Shown piece after piece: positions 34,142 to 42,208 of a stretch of 42,210 nucleotides of DNA. Position 1 is the first letter of the stretch; every line of letters starts with the position of its first letter. The DNA is from Chloroflexota bacterium (GTDB taxonomy: Bacteria > Chloroflexota > Anaerolineae > Anaerolineales > Anaerolineaceae), in the NCBI GenBank assembly GCA_029561345.1, contig JAKQJC010000067.1:1-42210 (forward strand). Reading direction: 5' to 3'. A model generated the notes under the pieces. That model saw only the letters and a list, made by a program, of their open reading frames with translations. It ran no database searches and was not told the origin of the DNA. A program made the position numbers and the translations under genes.

Positions 34142-35908
34142 TTATTCTTGGGGCATATCCACTTTGATATGCAGTTCGCGCAGCTGTTTGTCGGTGGCTG
34201 TGGAGGGGGCATCGGCCATCAGGTCGCGGGCGGCCTGGTTTTTGGGGAAGGCGATGACTTCGCGAATGTTGGGTTCGTCAGCCAGCAGCATCACCAGGCG
34301 GTCAATGCCGGGGGCCATGCCGCCGTGCGGCGGGGCACCGTATTCAAAGGCTTCGAGCAGGTGGCCGAACTTGGCCTGGATATCGGCTTCCTGGATGCCC
34401 AGAAGCTGGAAGATTTTGAACTGAATGTCGCGGCGGTGGATACGGATGGAGCCGGAGGCCATTTCATAGCCGTTGCAAACCATGTCGTAGGCATCAGAAA
34501 GCACTTCGGCGGGGTTGGTATCGAACTTGGGCAGGTCTTCCATTTTGGGCATGGTGAAGGGATGGTGAGCAGCGTCCCACTTCTTATCTTCTTCATTCCA
34601 CTCGAACATGGGGAAATCGACCACCCAGGCAAAGGCCATCAGGTCCTTATCGGCCAGGTTCAGACGGTCGCGGAAGAGCAGGCGGAGCTGGCCGAGGGTT
34701 TTGTTGGCCACGGCGCGCTGGTCGGCCACGAAGAGGATCAGGTCGCCTTCTTTGGCGCCGGTGCGCTGCTGCAGGGCAGCCACTTCTTCGGGCCTGACAA
34801 ATTTTTGAGCGGTGCCTTTGACGCCTTCAGCAGTGAGGGCCAGGGTGGCCAGACCCTTGGCGCCCTGTTCTTTGGCGAAGGTGGTGAGGTCGTCCACTTC
34901 CTTGCGGGTGTAGGCGGCGCAGCCAGGAACCACCAGACATTTGATGACGCCGCCAGCCTTGAGGGTGGCCTGGAAAACCATGAAATCAGAGGCAGCAAAA
35001 ATATCGCCGACATTGACCAGTTCCATGCCGAAGCGCATATCCGGCTTGTCTGAGCCAAAGCGGTCCACGGCTTCGGTGTAGGTGAGCATGGGCCAGGGGC
35101 TGGAAAGCAGGCGTTTGTGAGGGGTGACGGCCGGGATCATGGCGGTGAAGAGGCCCTCGACCAGGGCCAGCACGTCATCGCGGTGCACAAAGGACATTTC
35201 AAGGTCGAGCTGGGTAAATTCAGGCTGGCGGTCGCCGCGCAGGTCTTCATCGCGGAAGCAGCGGGCAATCTGGAAATAGCGTTCGGTGCCGGCCACCTGC
35301 AGAAGCTGTTTGAGTTGCTGGGGCGACTGGGGCAGGGCGTAGAAGCAGCCGGGGTGAACGCGAGAGGGCACCAGGTAATCGCGGGCGCCTTCGGGGGTGG
35401 TTTTGAAGAGGATGGGGGTTTCCACTTCGATGAAGCCGTGCTCATCCAGGTAATCGCGCATGAACTTGATGACCTTGTGGCGCAGCTTCAGGTTGCGCTG
35501 CATGCGTTCGCGGCGCAGGTCCAGGTAACGGTATTTGAGGCGCACGGACTCTTCCGTATCTTCATCTTTCGAGATCATGAAGGGCAGGGGTTTGGCGGGG
35601 TTGAGGACTTCGCAAACCTTCACGTCCACTTCAATTTCGCCGGTGGGCAGGTTGGGGTTTTCGGCACCGGCCGGGCGGCGGCGCACTTCGCCAGTGACCT
35701 GCAGCACCCATTCCGAGCGCACGTTCTGAATCATTTCCAGGTTGGGCGCGGCAGGATTGGCGACAATTTGCACGAGGCCGGAACGGTCGCGCAAATCAAT
35801 GAAGGTCACGCCGCCGTGATCGCGCTGGCGGTGGACCCAGCCGGCCAGGGTGACGGTCTGGCCGATATGAGCAGAGCGGATTTCGCCGCAGGAATGGGTT
35901 TTGTACAT
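34142..35908 (-). CDS. aspS: Aspartyl-tRNA synthetase
   Basis: A 588-residue class II synthetase of the bacterial type. N-terminal anticodon-binding OB domain (about 1-110, with GWVHRQRDHGGVTFIDLRDRSG), class II motif 2 around FRDEDLRGDRQPEFTQLDLEMSF, a bacterial GAD insertion (about 290-410), and motif 3 near GIDRLVMLL close to the C-terminus. It charges tRNA-Asp, and possibly also tRNA-Asn if the organism uses the transamidation route, since bacterial AspRS is often non-discriminating. AAGGAG lies six bases before the ATG. It follows the DinB-like gene by 100 bases on the same strand. An intrinsic terminator follows it. Confidence 0.96.
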   Translation of the reverse strand: MYKTHSCGEIRSAHIGQTVTLAGWVHRQRDHGGVTFIDLRDRSGLVQIVANPAAPNLEMIQNVRSEWVLQVTGEVRRRPAGAENPNLPTGEIEVDVKVCEVLNPAKPLPFMISKDEDTEESVRLKYRYLDLRRERMQRNLKLRHKVIKFMRDYLDEHGFIEVETPILFKTTPEGARDYLVPSRVHPGCFYALPQSPQQLKQLLQVAGTERYFQIARCFRDEDLRGDRQPEFTQLDLEMSFVHRDDVLALVEGLFTAMIPAVTPHKRLLSSPWPMLTYTEAVDRFGSDKPDMRFGMELVNVGDIFAASDFMVFQATLKAGGVIKCLVVPGCAAYTRKEVDDLTTFAKEQGAKGLATLALTAEGVKGTAQKFVRPEEVAALQQRTGAKEGDLILFVADQRAVANKTLGQLRLLFRDRLNLADKDLMAFAWVVDFPMFEWNEEDKKWDAAHHPFTMPKMEDLPKFDTNPAEVLSDAYDMVCNGYEMASGSIRIHRRDIQFKIFQLLGIQEADIQAKFGHLLEAFEYGAPPHGGMAPGIDRLVMLLADEPNIREVIAFPKNQAARDLMADAPSTATDKQLRELHIKVDMPQE

Positions 35909-36008
35909 GGGATTCTCCTTGATATAAATGCCAATAAAAGCACAATGGCCTATTTTACCCGGAAACCGTCATTTTGCGGGAGAAAACGGGGAAATTGGGC
36001 GGGTAGAA

Positions 36009-36683
36009 TCAGACCTTACGGCATTTCTGCTTCAGGCGCATGGATTCATTGATGTGGATGAAGTTGTGCCGGGTGGGGGGCATGAGCAGCAGGCCAGCCA
36101 GGGTCAGGCCGCCCCAGTAGGCCAGCACTTCCTGCGCCGCCGGGACAACCGCGCCTTCATCCAGCAGTCGCTGCAGGCGTTCGGGTTGCACTTTTTGCGT
36201 GATTTCAGCCGGGGTGAGGGTCTGAACGGCAGCGCGGGTGCGGCGGCCAACGGCGCTGCGGTAAGCGCGCAGGGCGGGCAGATCAATGGCTGTGCTGAGG
36301 GCAGCAATTTCATCCGGGGGCATGCTGTTGCCGGTGTGACGGAAGGGCACGGCCAGCTGCTCCAGCCAGCCGCCGGAGGTCAGTTCCTGATCGCCGCCGG
36401 CCAGAAGCACATTCATGGTCACGTCTTCGATGCGTGCCAGGTGCCAGAGGTTCCAGGCGATGGAATGTTCGCTGCCGGTGGGAATGCAGCGGGCCGCGGT
36501 CGGGCTGAGGCCGTCCCAAAGTTCTTCTTCAAAGGAATAAGGGCCGGGCGCCACTTCGAAGGCATGCAGCGCGGCATGGTGGGACATGAAGAGGCCGATG
36601 GCCTCAGGTAGGGTTTGCGGTTTGGCCAGCGCCTGGCGTAAAGCCTGGTGGCGGGCATTCCATTCAGCGTGTTGATCGTTCAT
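36009..36683 (-). CDS. DinB-like protein
   Basis: A 224-residue protein of the DinB/YfiT-like four-helix-bundle superfamily. The motif SIAWNLWHLARIEDVTMNVLLAG (split over about residues 75-97) with its central His, and the C-terminal PTRHNFIHINESMRLKQK with two His residues, give the usual metal-binding set. Many DinB-like proteins are thiol-dependent transferases or isomerases (for example of bacillithiol or mycothiol); the specific role is unknown. The start at 36683 is chosen because the conserved family N-terminus begins there; longer in-frame extension to 37013 runs through the upstream gene. Spacing to the cyclase-STAND gene upstream is 28 bases, so the two are cotranscribed. Confidence 0.82.
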   Translation of the reverse strand: MNDQHAEWNARHQALRQALAKPQTLPEAIGLFMSHHAALHAFEVAPGPYSFEEELWDGLSPTAARCIPTGSEHSIAWNLWHLARIEDVTMNVLLAGGDQELTSGGWLEQLAVPFRHTGNSMPPDEIAALSTAIDLPALRAYRSAVGRRTRAAVQTLTPAEITQKVQPERLQRLLDEGAVVPAAQEVLAYWGGLTLAGLLLMPPTRHNFIHINESMRLKQKCRKV

Positions 36684-36711
36684 GGTTGGGCCTTTGGATA
36701 AAGGAAAATTT

Positions 36712-39690
36712 TCAGGCTGCTTCGGGTGAGAAATCGATGCAGAAGCGGCGGCATTCTTCAATAAGCGCCTGAACACCCTCTCCAGCCTGGGCCAGGCTGC
36801 GGCCTTCAGCACAGGCAAGGTCAAAATCAGCCTGGGTACAGTGCTGAAGGATGAGGCCGCGAATTGCCTCACAATCTTCAAGATCAAAGGGCGTGGCCAG
36901 GTTGTTTTCGGCCAGAAAAACGCCGCCATACCAGCGGGCTGCCAGCAGAGGCCGGGTTTTGGCGGCGTGGGCGGCCATGGCCAGCAGGCAGTAATCGCTG
37001 TTTTCGACGGCATTTTCGCTGAAGATCATCTCTTTGACATATTCAAAGGAGCGGACAGTATCCCCCATAAAAAAGGTGACAAAGCCCATGTTAATTAGAT
37101 GGACGGTGTAGGCCACCTGGTAGGGGGGAATGCCTTCGGGATGTTCGCGCCGGATGGCAATGGCGGTTTCGTAGGCCTCAATGGCGCGTTGATACTCTTT
37201 TTCGCCGCGCAGCAGTTCGCCGCGCAGGGTGTAGGCATTGGCGATGGCGATGGGGTTGCCAGTATCTTTGGAGATTTCAATGGTCTCTTCGATCAGGCTG
37301 GTGGCTTCGGCCAGGTTGCCTTCGCCGAGGTACAATCCGCCGAGCCAGGAAACCGCCTGCAAAATGCCCGGGCGGTCGTTGGCCTGGCGGTAAAGTTGCA
37401 GGGCTTCGCTGATGGTGGCTTTGGCTTTGGCGCGGTTGTTGGCATGCACTTCAATGCGGTACAGGGAGATGAGCGCATTGGCGATGCCGAGGAGGTGCTG
37501 GTGGGCGCGGCAGAGGGTCAGGGCGCGGCCGTAATATTCAAGGCCAGCCTGCGGCTGGTGGGCGCCCACGGCGGCCCAACCGAGATTGGAAAGGGCCTCA
37601 ATTTGGCCGAGCACATGGCCTTCAGCTTCAAAAATGGCCAGAGCGGCCTCATTTTGCCCCAAACCAGAGAGGGCAAAACCTTCCTGCACCCTGGAACCGC
37701 AGTTCCGGCTGATGGCCAGGGCCTGTTCAAAACAGGGAGCAGCTTTTTCAGGGTAGCCCTGAAGCTGGTAGAATTTTCCCAGTTCATTGAAGCCACGGGC
37801 ATGCAGTTCCGTCACCAGCTGGCTGGCCGGCTGCTGCAGCAGGTGAGTCAGGCGTTCCACCGCCTCTTGCCAGTGGCCGCGCACCTGCCAAAAGCGCGCA
37901 ATGTTGCAGGCCAGTTCCAGAGCGAAAGCTGGAATGCCCGGGCTGCGGGCGGCAAAACTCCACTCGATGGCGGCGCGCAGGTTATCATGTTCCATTTCCA
38001 GACGGTTCAGCCATTCGATGGCGCCGGCCTGCCAGAGCTGGCTTTCAGCCTGGCGGGAAAAATCCAGAAAATATTCCAGGTGCGCCGTGTGGGCCAGGGT
38101 GGTGCCGCCAGATTGCTGCAGGCGGTCCATGGCATAACGGCGGATGGTTTCCAGCATGCGGTAGCGGGTTTGCCCGGAGGGCTGGGGTTCAGCAATCACC
38201 AGTGATTTATTGACCAGGCTGATCAGAATATCCAGGCCTTCGGGCTCATTGGCGGCCTGGCAAAGGGCCTCGGCAGCTTCAAGGGTCCAGCCGTTGGAGA
38301 AAGCTGAAAACCAGCACAGAATTTTGCGCTCGCTGGCGCTGAGCAGATCATAACTCCAGTCGATGAGCGCGCGCAGGGTTTGCTGGCGCGGCAGGGCCGA
38401 GCGGCTGCCGCCGGTGAGCAGGCGGAAGCGGTCATCGAGGCGGGCGGCAATCTGTTCCACCGTCAACACCCGGACGCGGGCGGCGGCCAGCTCAAGGGCC
38501 AGGGGAATGCCATCCAGCCGGTGGCAAATTTGGGCGATGGCCGGGGCGTTCTGGCGGTTGACCTGAAAGCCGTCGGAATAGGATTCAGCCCGGTCAATGA
38601 ACAGGCGTACGGCTTCATATTGGGTCAGCCGGCCGGGATCCTGCGTTTCATGGGGGCCAGGCAGGGTGAGCGAGGGAACGTGGATGATGGCTTCGCCAGG
38701 GACGCTGAGGGCTTCGCGGGTGGAGGTGAGCAGAGTGACGCGCGGACAGGCCTGCAGCACTTTTTCGACAAACAGGGCGCAGGCCACCACCAGGTGTTCG
38801 CAGTTATCGAGGATCAGCAGCAGTTCTTTATCGCGCAGGTAATTAATGAAGCTGTGTTCAATGGTGCTGTCCTGTTCGGTGCGCAGGCCAAAAGTGGCGG
38901 CGGCGGTGGAAAGCACCCGCTCAGGTTCGCTTACCGGGGCCAGCTCCACCAGCCAGACGCCATCTTCAAAAGCTTCGACCATTTCGGCGCCCACCTGAAG
39001 GGAGAGGCGGGTTTTGCCGGTGCCGCCAGGGCCTGAGAGGGTGACCAGGCGGTGCTGAGCGAGATGTTCCTTGACAAGCTGAATTTCGCGCTCGCGGCCG
39101 ATGAAGCTGGTGTTCTGAATGGGCAGGTTGTGGCGGAAGACTTCGAGGGTGCGCAGGGCTGGGAAATCGGCAGGCAGGCCGGGACCCACCACCTGGAAAA
39201 TGCGTTCCGGGCGGATCAGGTCTTTCAGGCGGCGCTCTCCGAGATCCTTGAGGGAGACGAGGGGGGGCAGGTCGTCGCGCAGCAGTTCCTGGCAGGCCTG
39301 TGAGAGCAAAATTTGCCCGCCGTGCCCCGCGGAAACCAGGCGCGCCACGCGGTTGACCGGCTGGCCGAAATAATCGCCGTCGCGTTCTTCGGCGGCGCCG
39401 GTGTGCAGGGCCATGCGCACACGGATGGCTGCAGGCTGCCAGGGTTCGGCCAGGCAGGCGCGCTGGGCGCTCAGGGCAGCGCGTAGGGCATCGATGGGGG
39501 TTGAGAAGGTGGCGCAGAAGGCATCGCCCACCGTTTTGAAGATCAGTCCGTTGTGGGTGTTGATGGCCTCGCGCAGGATGGCATCGTGGCGCTGCAGGGC
39601 CAGCTTCATGCTCTGCGGGTCGTTTTCCCAAAGGCGGGTGCTGCCTTCAATATCGGTGAACAGGAAGGTGGGCGTTGTTTTATTGGTCAT
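36712..39690 (-). CDS. Adenylate cyclase-STAND ATPase-TPR protein
   Basis: A 992-residue cytoplasmic signalling protein. Residues about 5-170 form a class III nucleotidyl cyclase domain with both metal Asp residues (D13 in FTDIEGST, D56 in KTVGDAF), the adenine-selecting Lys52, D106, and the transition-state pair N113 and R117 in VNRVARL. It is therefore predicted to be active on ATP. Residues about 195-500 form a STAND/NB-ARC-like ATPase (Walker A GPGGTGKT at 220-227, Walker B LLLILDNCEH at 291-299, and a downstream L-P-L-A-L-E-L-A-A-A-R motif). The remaining half consists of TPR-like repeats (about 530-985). The TPR part should sense a partner or ligand and the ATPase switch the cyclase. 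No C-terminal LuxR helix-turn-helix is present. Weak Shine-Dalgarno; cotranscribed with the DinB-like gene. Confidence 0.92.
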   Translation of the reverse strand: MTNKTTPTFLFTDIEGSTRLWENDPQSMKLALQRHDAILREAINTHNGLIFKTVGDAFCATFSTPIDALRAALSAQRACLAEPWQPAAIRVRMALHTGAAEERDGDYFGQPVNRVARLVSAGHGGQILLSQACQELLRDDLPPLVSLKDLGERRLKDLIRPERIFQVVGPGLPADFPALRTLEVFRHNLPIQNTSFIGREREIQLVKEHLAQHRLVTLSGPGGTGKTRLSLQVGAEMVEAFEDGVWLVELAPVSEPERVLSTAAATFGLRTEQDSTIEHSFINYLRDKELLLILDNCEHLVVACALFVEKVLQACPRVTLLTSTREALSVPGEAIIHVPSLTLPGPHETQDPGRLTQYEAVRLFIDRAESYSDGFQVNRQNAPAIAQICHRLDGIPLALELAAARVRVLTVEQIAARLDDRFRLLTGGSRSALPRQQTLRALIDWSYDLLSASERKILCWFSAFSNGWTLEAAEALCQAANEPEGLDILISLVNKSLVIAEPQPSGQTRYRMLETIRRYAMDRLQQSGGTTLAHTAHLEYFLDFSRQAESQLWQAGAIEWLNRLEMEHDNLRAAIEWSFAARSPGIPAFALELACNIARFWQVRGHWQEAVERLTHLLQQPASQLVTELHARGFNELGKFYQLQGYPEKAAPCFEQALAISRNCGSRVQEGFALSGLGQNEAALAIFEAEGHVLGQIEALSNLGWAAVGAHQPQAGLEYYGRALTLCRAHQHLLGIANALISLYRIEVHANNRAKAKATISEALQLYRQANDRPGILQAVSWLGGLYLGEGNLAEATSLIEETIEISKDTGNPIAIANAYTLRGELLRGEKEYQRAIEAYETAIAIRREHPEGIPPYQVAYTVHLINMGFVTFFMGDTVRSFEYVKEMIFSENAVENSDYCLLAMAAHAAKTRPLLAARWYGGVFLAENNLATPFDLEDCEAIRGLILQHCTQADFDLACAEGRSLAQAGEGVQALIEECRRFCIDFSPEAA

Positions 39691-39777
39691 AAAACGGCAA
39701 ACCTTTCTCTGGCCGGAATAGCGACGTTAAAATCGCACCTTCATTATACAGGATTTTTAGCCTGAGCCGGGGTGATT

Positions 39778-40776
39778 TCAGGGCGGGGGCAGGGTGAAAC
39801 GTAGCGGTTGGGCATAATCGCGGCCCATCACCAGGGTGATCTCCTTCTTCGCCAGGTTATAGACCACAGACCAGCGGGTGGTTGGCTGCGAAACCTCTTT
39901 AAGCAGGGTGAGGCCCTGGGGTGCATCCAGCCGGCCGGCGCTGCCCTGCAGCACGGAAAACATGTGGTTATAGCGGTTGCAGGATGAATTGGCGCCTTCG
40001 GGTTTTTCTTCGGCGACAATGAAGTTGGTGGAAACCAGGCCGTTGGCGTCGCCGTATTGAACCACGGGTTTGCCATCCACAAATTCCACCAGGGCGGCGG
40101 CGCCGGAAGCATCGGCCACCAGGTAATGCAGGGGCACTTCCTCGAACCGCAGGTTGAAGCCATCCAGCAGTTGAATGGCCTCGGGCACGTTGTGGGCCCG
40201 GTCGAGCCACAGGCGGATGAGATCGAGGTCTTCGAGGGTGGTTTTGGCAGGGTCGCTGCCGCCTTCGGCATGGTTGACCGCCATCATGCCCACAGCCAGC
40301 CCGGCCTCGTTCATGCCGTCAAAAGGCAGGAAGGGGGCGCGCTGGAGGGCGGCTGGGTCCTGCAAGGGGGTCTTTTCAGCGGAGTAACCCAGGTAGTGAA
40401 GATCAACCATGGAGACCGATGCCAGAGCGTCGGGGGGATCGGTGAAGAGAAGCATGGCAGGGTGCAGATCCCAATCGAAGTTGCGCCCCAGCAGCGCCTG
40501 GCCATCCACACCTGGAACGGCAAAAACTGAACAGGCAAAGGGTGAAAACTGGCTGCCGGAGGGGGCGTTTTTCTTCAAATAGTCATCCAGGCCGGTGCTG
40601 CCGGTGTAGTGCAACTCGTAGAGGGGGTAATCGGAAACCTGGTGCAGGGCGCCGAATTCGAGCTGCATGAATGAGGTATCGGGCGTGGAGGCCGGTGTGG
40701 GCGAAGGCTGCTGGCAGGCTGAAAGGGCGATGAACAGGCCGGATAACAGAAAGAGCGGGTATAAGCGGCGGATCAT
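39778..40776 (-). CDS. Secreted Ntn-hydrolase lipoprotein (C45/choloylglycine hydrolase-like)
   Basis: A 332-residue lipoprotein. A short signal peptide ends in L-S-A-C with lipid-modified Cys21, followed by a Pro/Thr/Ser spacer and the catalytic domain. The likely nucleophile is Cys82 in SPFACSVFAV, followed by GRNFDWD (about 96-102), typical of the linear amide C-N hydrolase family, and a DGMNEAGLAVG motif. It should act outside the cytoplasmic membrane on amide-linked compounds. The start at 40776 is chosen for the clear GAGGAGG upstream and the signal peptide; a longer frame to 40983 is a shadow of the small membrane-protein gene. Related to, but quite diverged from, the cytoplasmic protein at 17842-18960. 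Confidence 0.88.
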   Translation of the reverse strand: MIRRLYPLFLLSGLFIALSACQQPSPTPASTPDTSFMQLEFGALHQVSDYPLYELHYTGSTGLDDYLKKNAPSGSQFSPFACSVFAVPGVDGQALLGRNFDWDLHPAMLLFTDPPDALASVSMVDLHYLGYSAEKTPLQDPAALQRAPFLPFDGMNEAGLAVGMMAVNHAEGGSDPAKTTLEDLDLIRLWLDRAHNVPEAIQLLDGFNLRFEEVPLHYLVADASGAAALVEFVDGKPVVQYGDANGLVSTNFIVAEEKPEGANSSCNRYNHMFSVLQGSAGRLDAPQGLTLLKEVSQPTTRWSVVYNLAKKEITLVMGRDYAQPLRFTLPPP

Positions 40777-40807
40777 GTTTCCTCCTCGGAAAGCAAAAAG
40801 ACAGGTC

Positions 40808-40966
40808 TCAGAAACAGGTGGACGGCCCCATAGGGCCGGAGGGATAGCAGTTGAGCAGGGTGAGATAAGCGGCAAAGACGCCGGCAAGGCACAGGCCCAG
40901 CACTGCGGCGTTTCCGGCCAGGCTGGTGAAGGCGCCGATGATAAATTCATTGCGGGAACTGCGCAT
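40808..40966 (-). CDS. Small membrane protein (52 residues)
   Basis: A short frame read by hand on the minus strand. It starts at ATG 40966 with a GGAG about 11 bases upstream and ends at TGA 40808, 31 bases before the lipoprotein gene. Residues about 8-38 form one long hydrophobic stretch (IIGAFTSLAGNAAVLGLCL, then AGVFAAYLTLL) and the C-terminus is a short Cys/Pro tail (NCYPSGPMGPSTCF). It could be a membrane partner of the secreted hydrolase. The frame is unusually free of stops for its length but too short to be certain; no homologue is known to me. Confidence 0.5.
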   Translation of the reverse strand: MRSSRNEFIIGAFTSLAGNAAVLGLCLAGVFAAYLTLLNCYPSGPMGPSTCF

Positions 40967-41030
40967 GAAAAAAAGGTCTCCACGAAAGATGATGATGTTG
41001 ATTATAGCACCCGCGCAGCAGATAGAAAAA

Positions 41031-41065
41031 GCTCTGTGATGTCATCAATACATCACGGTTAGAGC
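41031..41065. promoter_or_regulatory. Inverted repeat in a divergent intergenic region
   Basis: Arms GCTCT-GTGATG (41031-41041) and CATCAC-GGTT-AGAGC (41051-41065), so an inner 6-bp and an outer 5-bp palindrome with a four-base bulge. It lies between the divergent small-protein genes at 40966 and 41205. No T-run on either strand, so an operator or an mRNA structure rather than a terminator. Confidence 0.45.
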
Positions 41066-41204
41066 CACCCTGCAGAAGGAGACGGAGCCATCTTCTTTTA
41101 CGATAAAGGCGCAGAGATGTTACAATAAGATGGATCAGATCTTGATGCCTGGAGATTAATTCAGGCGGCAGGCATGGGTGAACACACTGGGCTGGAGGGC
41201 AGTT

Positions 41205-41489
41205 ATGAAAAGAAAAATCATTTGGATGATCGCACTTAATATAATCCTGATTCTGGCCAACCCGGCGGCCAGCCCGGCGCTGGCCCAGGATGGCACGCCG
41301 CCGCCGGTGATTGCGGAAGGACAGACGGCCGTTTCGCTGCCGTGGTTTGTCCCTGTGATTCTGGTCATCGCGCTGGTCATTGGGGTCACCCTCTTAAATC
41401 AACGCATCGCGGCGGCCACCAAAAAGCCGTTCAACCCCAGCAGCTGCGTGCCGCTGATGGATGATGAGCCGGGTGAGAAGAAAAAGTGA
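41205..41489 (+). CDS. Small exported or membrane protein
   Basis: A 94-residue protein, unassigned. The N-terminus (MKRKIIWMIALNIILILA, then NPAASPALAQDG) has the look of a signal peptide with an A-L-A-Q cleavage site; a second hydrophobic stretch (WFVPVILVIALVIGVTLL, about residues 48-65) anchors it, and the remaining C-terminus is short and charged (PSSCVPLMDDEPGEKKK). ATG 41205 is chosen because GGAGG lies seven bases upstream; a GTG at 41178 is in frame but would put nine residues before the signal. No partner gene is evident. Confidence 0.75.
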   Translation: MKRKIIWMIALNIILILANPAASPALAQDGTPPPVIAEGQTAVSLPWFVPVILVIALVIGVTLLNQRIAAATKKPFNPSSCVPLMDDEPGEKKK

Positions 41490-41694
41490 ACCGGGCGGCC
41501 TGTGGGGTTGAGAATTTGAAGCATGAGTCCGAGGCAAAAACCGGGTTGCAAATTTCGAGGGATGCGGGGGGCAGATGGTTATTCCAGCGGGAAATGAGGT
41601 AAAATCAAAGCGGTCCAAACGCGGGGGAACGGCATGACCCACATGAACAAAATACCCACCTGCGATTTCAATCAAGAAAGCTGAGTTAATCACC

Positions 41695-42076
41695 ATGACC
41701 GTCATCATGCTTATTTTACTTTTGATGCCGCTCAGCGCTTCTGTTCTGGTGCTATGCTCTGAAAAGAGGCTGGCACTACACCTGGCTGTTCGCCCTGATC
41801 ACCAGTCTGTGCCTGGGGAGCTTCACCATCATCATCTGGCTGCTGACGAATCTATCGGAAACCTGGATTTTGTGGTTGGGCGGCGCCATATCTGTTTTGA
41901 TAGGGCTGGCGCTGTTAAGCATGCCTGTCACTGCGCCGGAGGTCACTGCGCTGGTTTTTAAGGACGGCGCGGGTGTTAAGGGGAATGGGCTGGCTGTAGA
42001 AAATTCAGTCAGGAAACTGCTTTCGGCCATTTTCATTTTCTTTTACCTCGCTGCCGGTTTGGGCGTCTTTATTTAA
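41695..42076 (+). pseudogene. Membrane protein gene with a one-base frameshift
   Basis: ATG 41695 opens a hydrophobic N-terminus (MTVIMLILLLMPLSA), but this frame then degenerates into a His-rich sequence. One base ahead, from about 41741, a stop-free frame reads FWCYALKRGWHYTWLFALI, then SLCLGSFTIIIWLL and WILWLGGAISVLIGLALL to LFYLAAGLGVFI-like at 42076, with about three transmembrane helices. Removing one T of GCTTCTG near 41737-41741 joins the two parts into a membrane protein of about 126 residues. The second frame has no own ATG before 42076. As with the two other frameshifts, this may be a real lesion or a sequence error. Function unknown. Confidence 0.65.
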
Positions 42077-42088
42077 CGTCAGTACGGG

Positions 42089-42208
42089 TTAGGCAGGAAG
42101 GCAAGCTAAACAGCCAAGGCCTAACGAAGGTTTCTTAGGTTGATGAGCATAAGCAATCAAACCGCACATCAGATTGACCAGGAAATTGCATACACTACGA
42201 TGACGGGA
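42089..42208 (-). CDS. C-terminal end of a transposase (partial)
   Basis: The minus strand has an open frame from the window edge to TAA at 42091-42089, giving 39 residues with [20 protein letters not shown] and QPKKPSL. This short pattern, with R-H-R-S near the start and Q-P-K-K-P-S-L near the end, is that of the C-terminus of DDE transposases of the IS982-like type as I remember it. The rest of the element lies beyond the right edge, so the family, the terminal inverted repeat and whether the element is intact cannot be told. Confidence 0.5.
   Translation of the reverse strand, partial: SRHRSVCNFLVNLMCGLIAYAHQPKKPSLGLGCLACLPA

Noticed and set aside
36684..37013. N-terminal extension of the DinB-like protein
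   Set aside because: The extension overlaps the cyclase-STAND coding region in another frame and has no family match; the real start is at 36683.
40777..40983. Extension of the lipoprotein frame to 40983
   Set aside because: It lacks a signal peptide at that end and is a shadow of the small membrane-protein frame; a strong ribosome-binding site and lipobox support 40776.
41634..41684. 16-residue leader-like peptide before the right-end membrane gene
   Set aside because: It has a G-rich sequence upstream but no attenuator hairpin, regulatory codon run or conserved pattern to support it.
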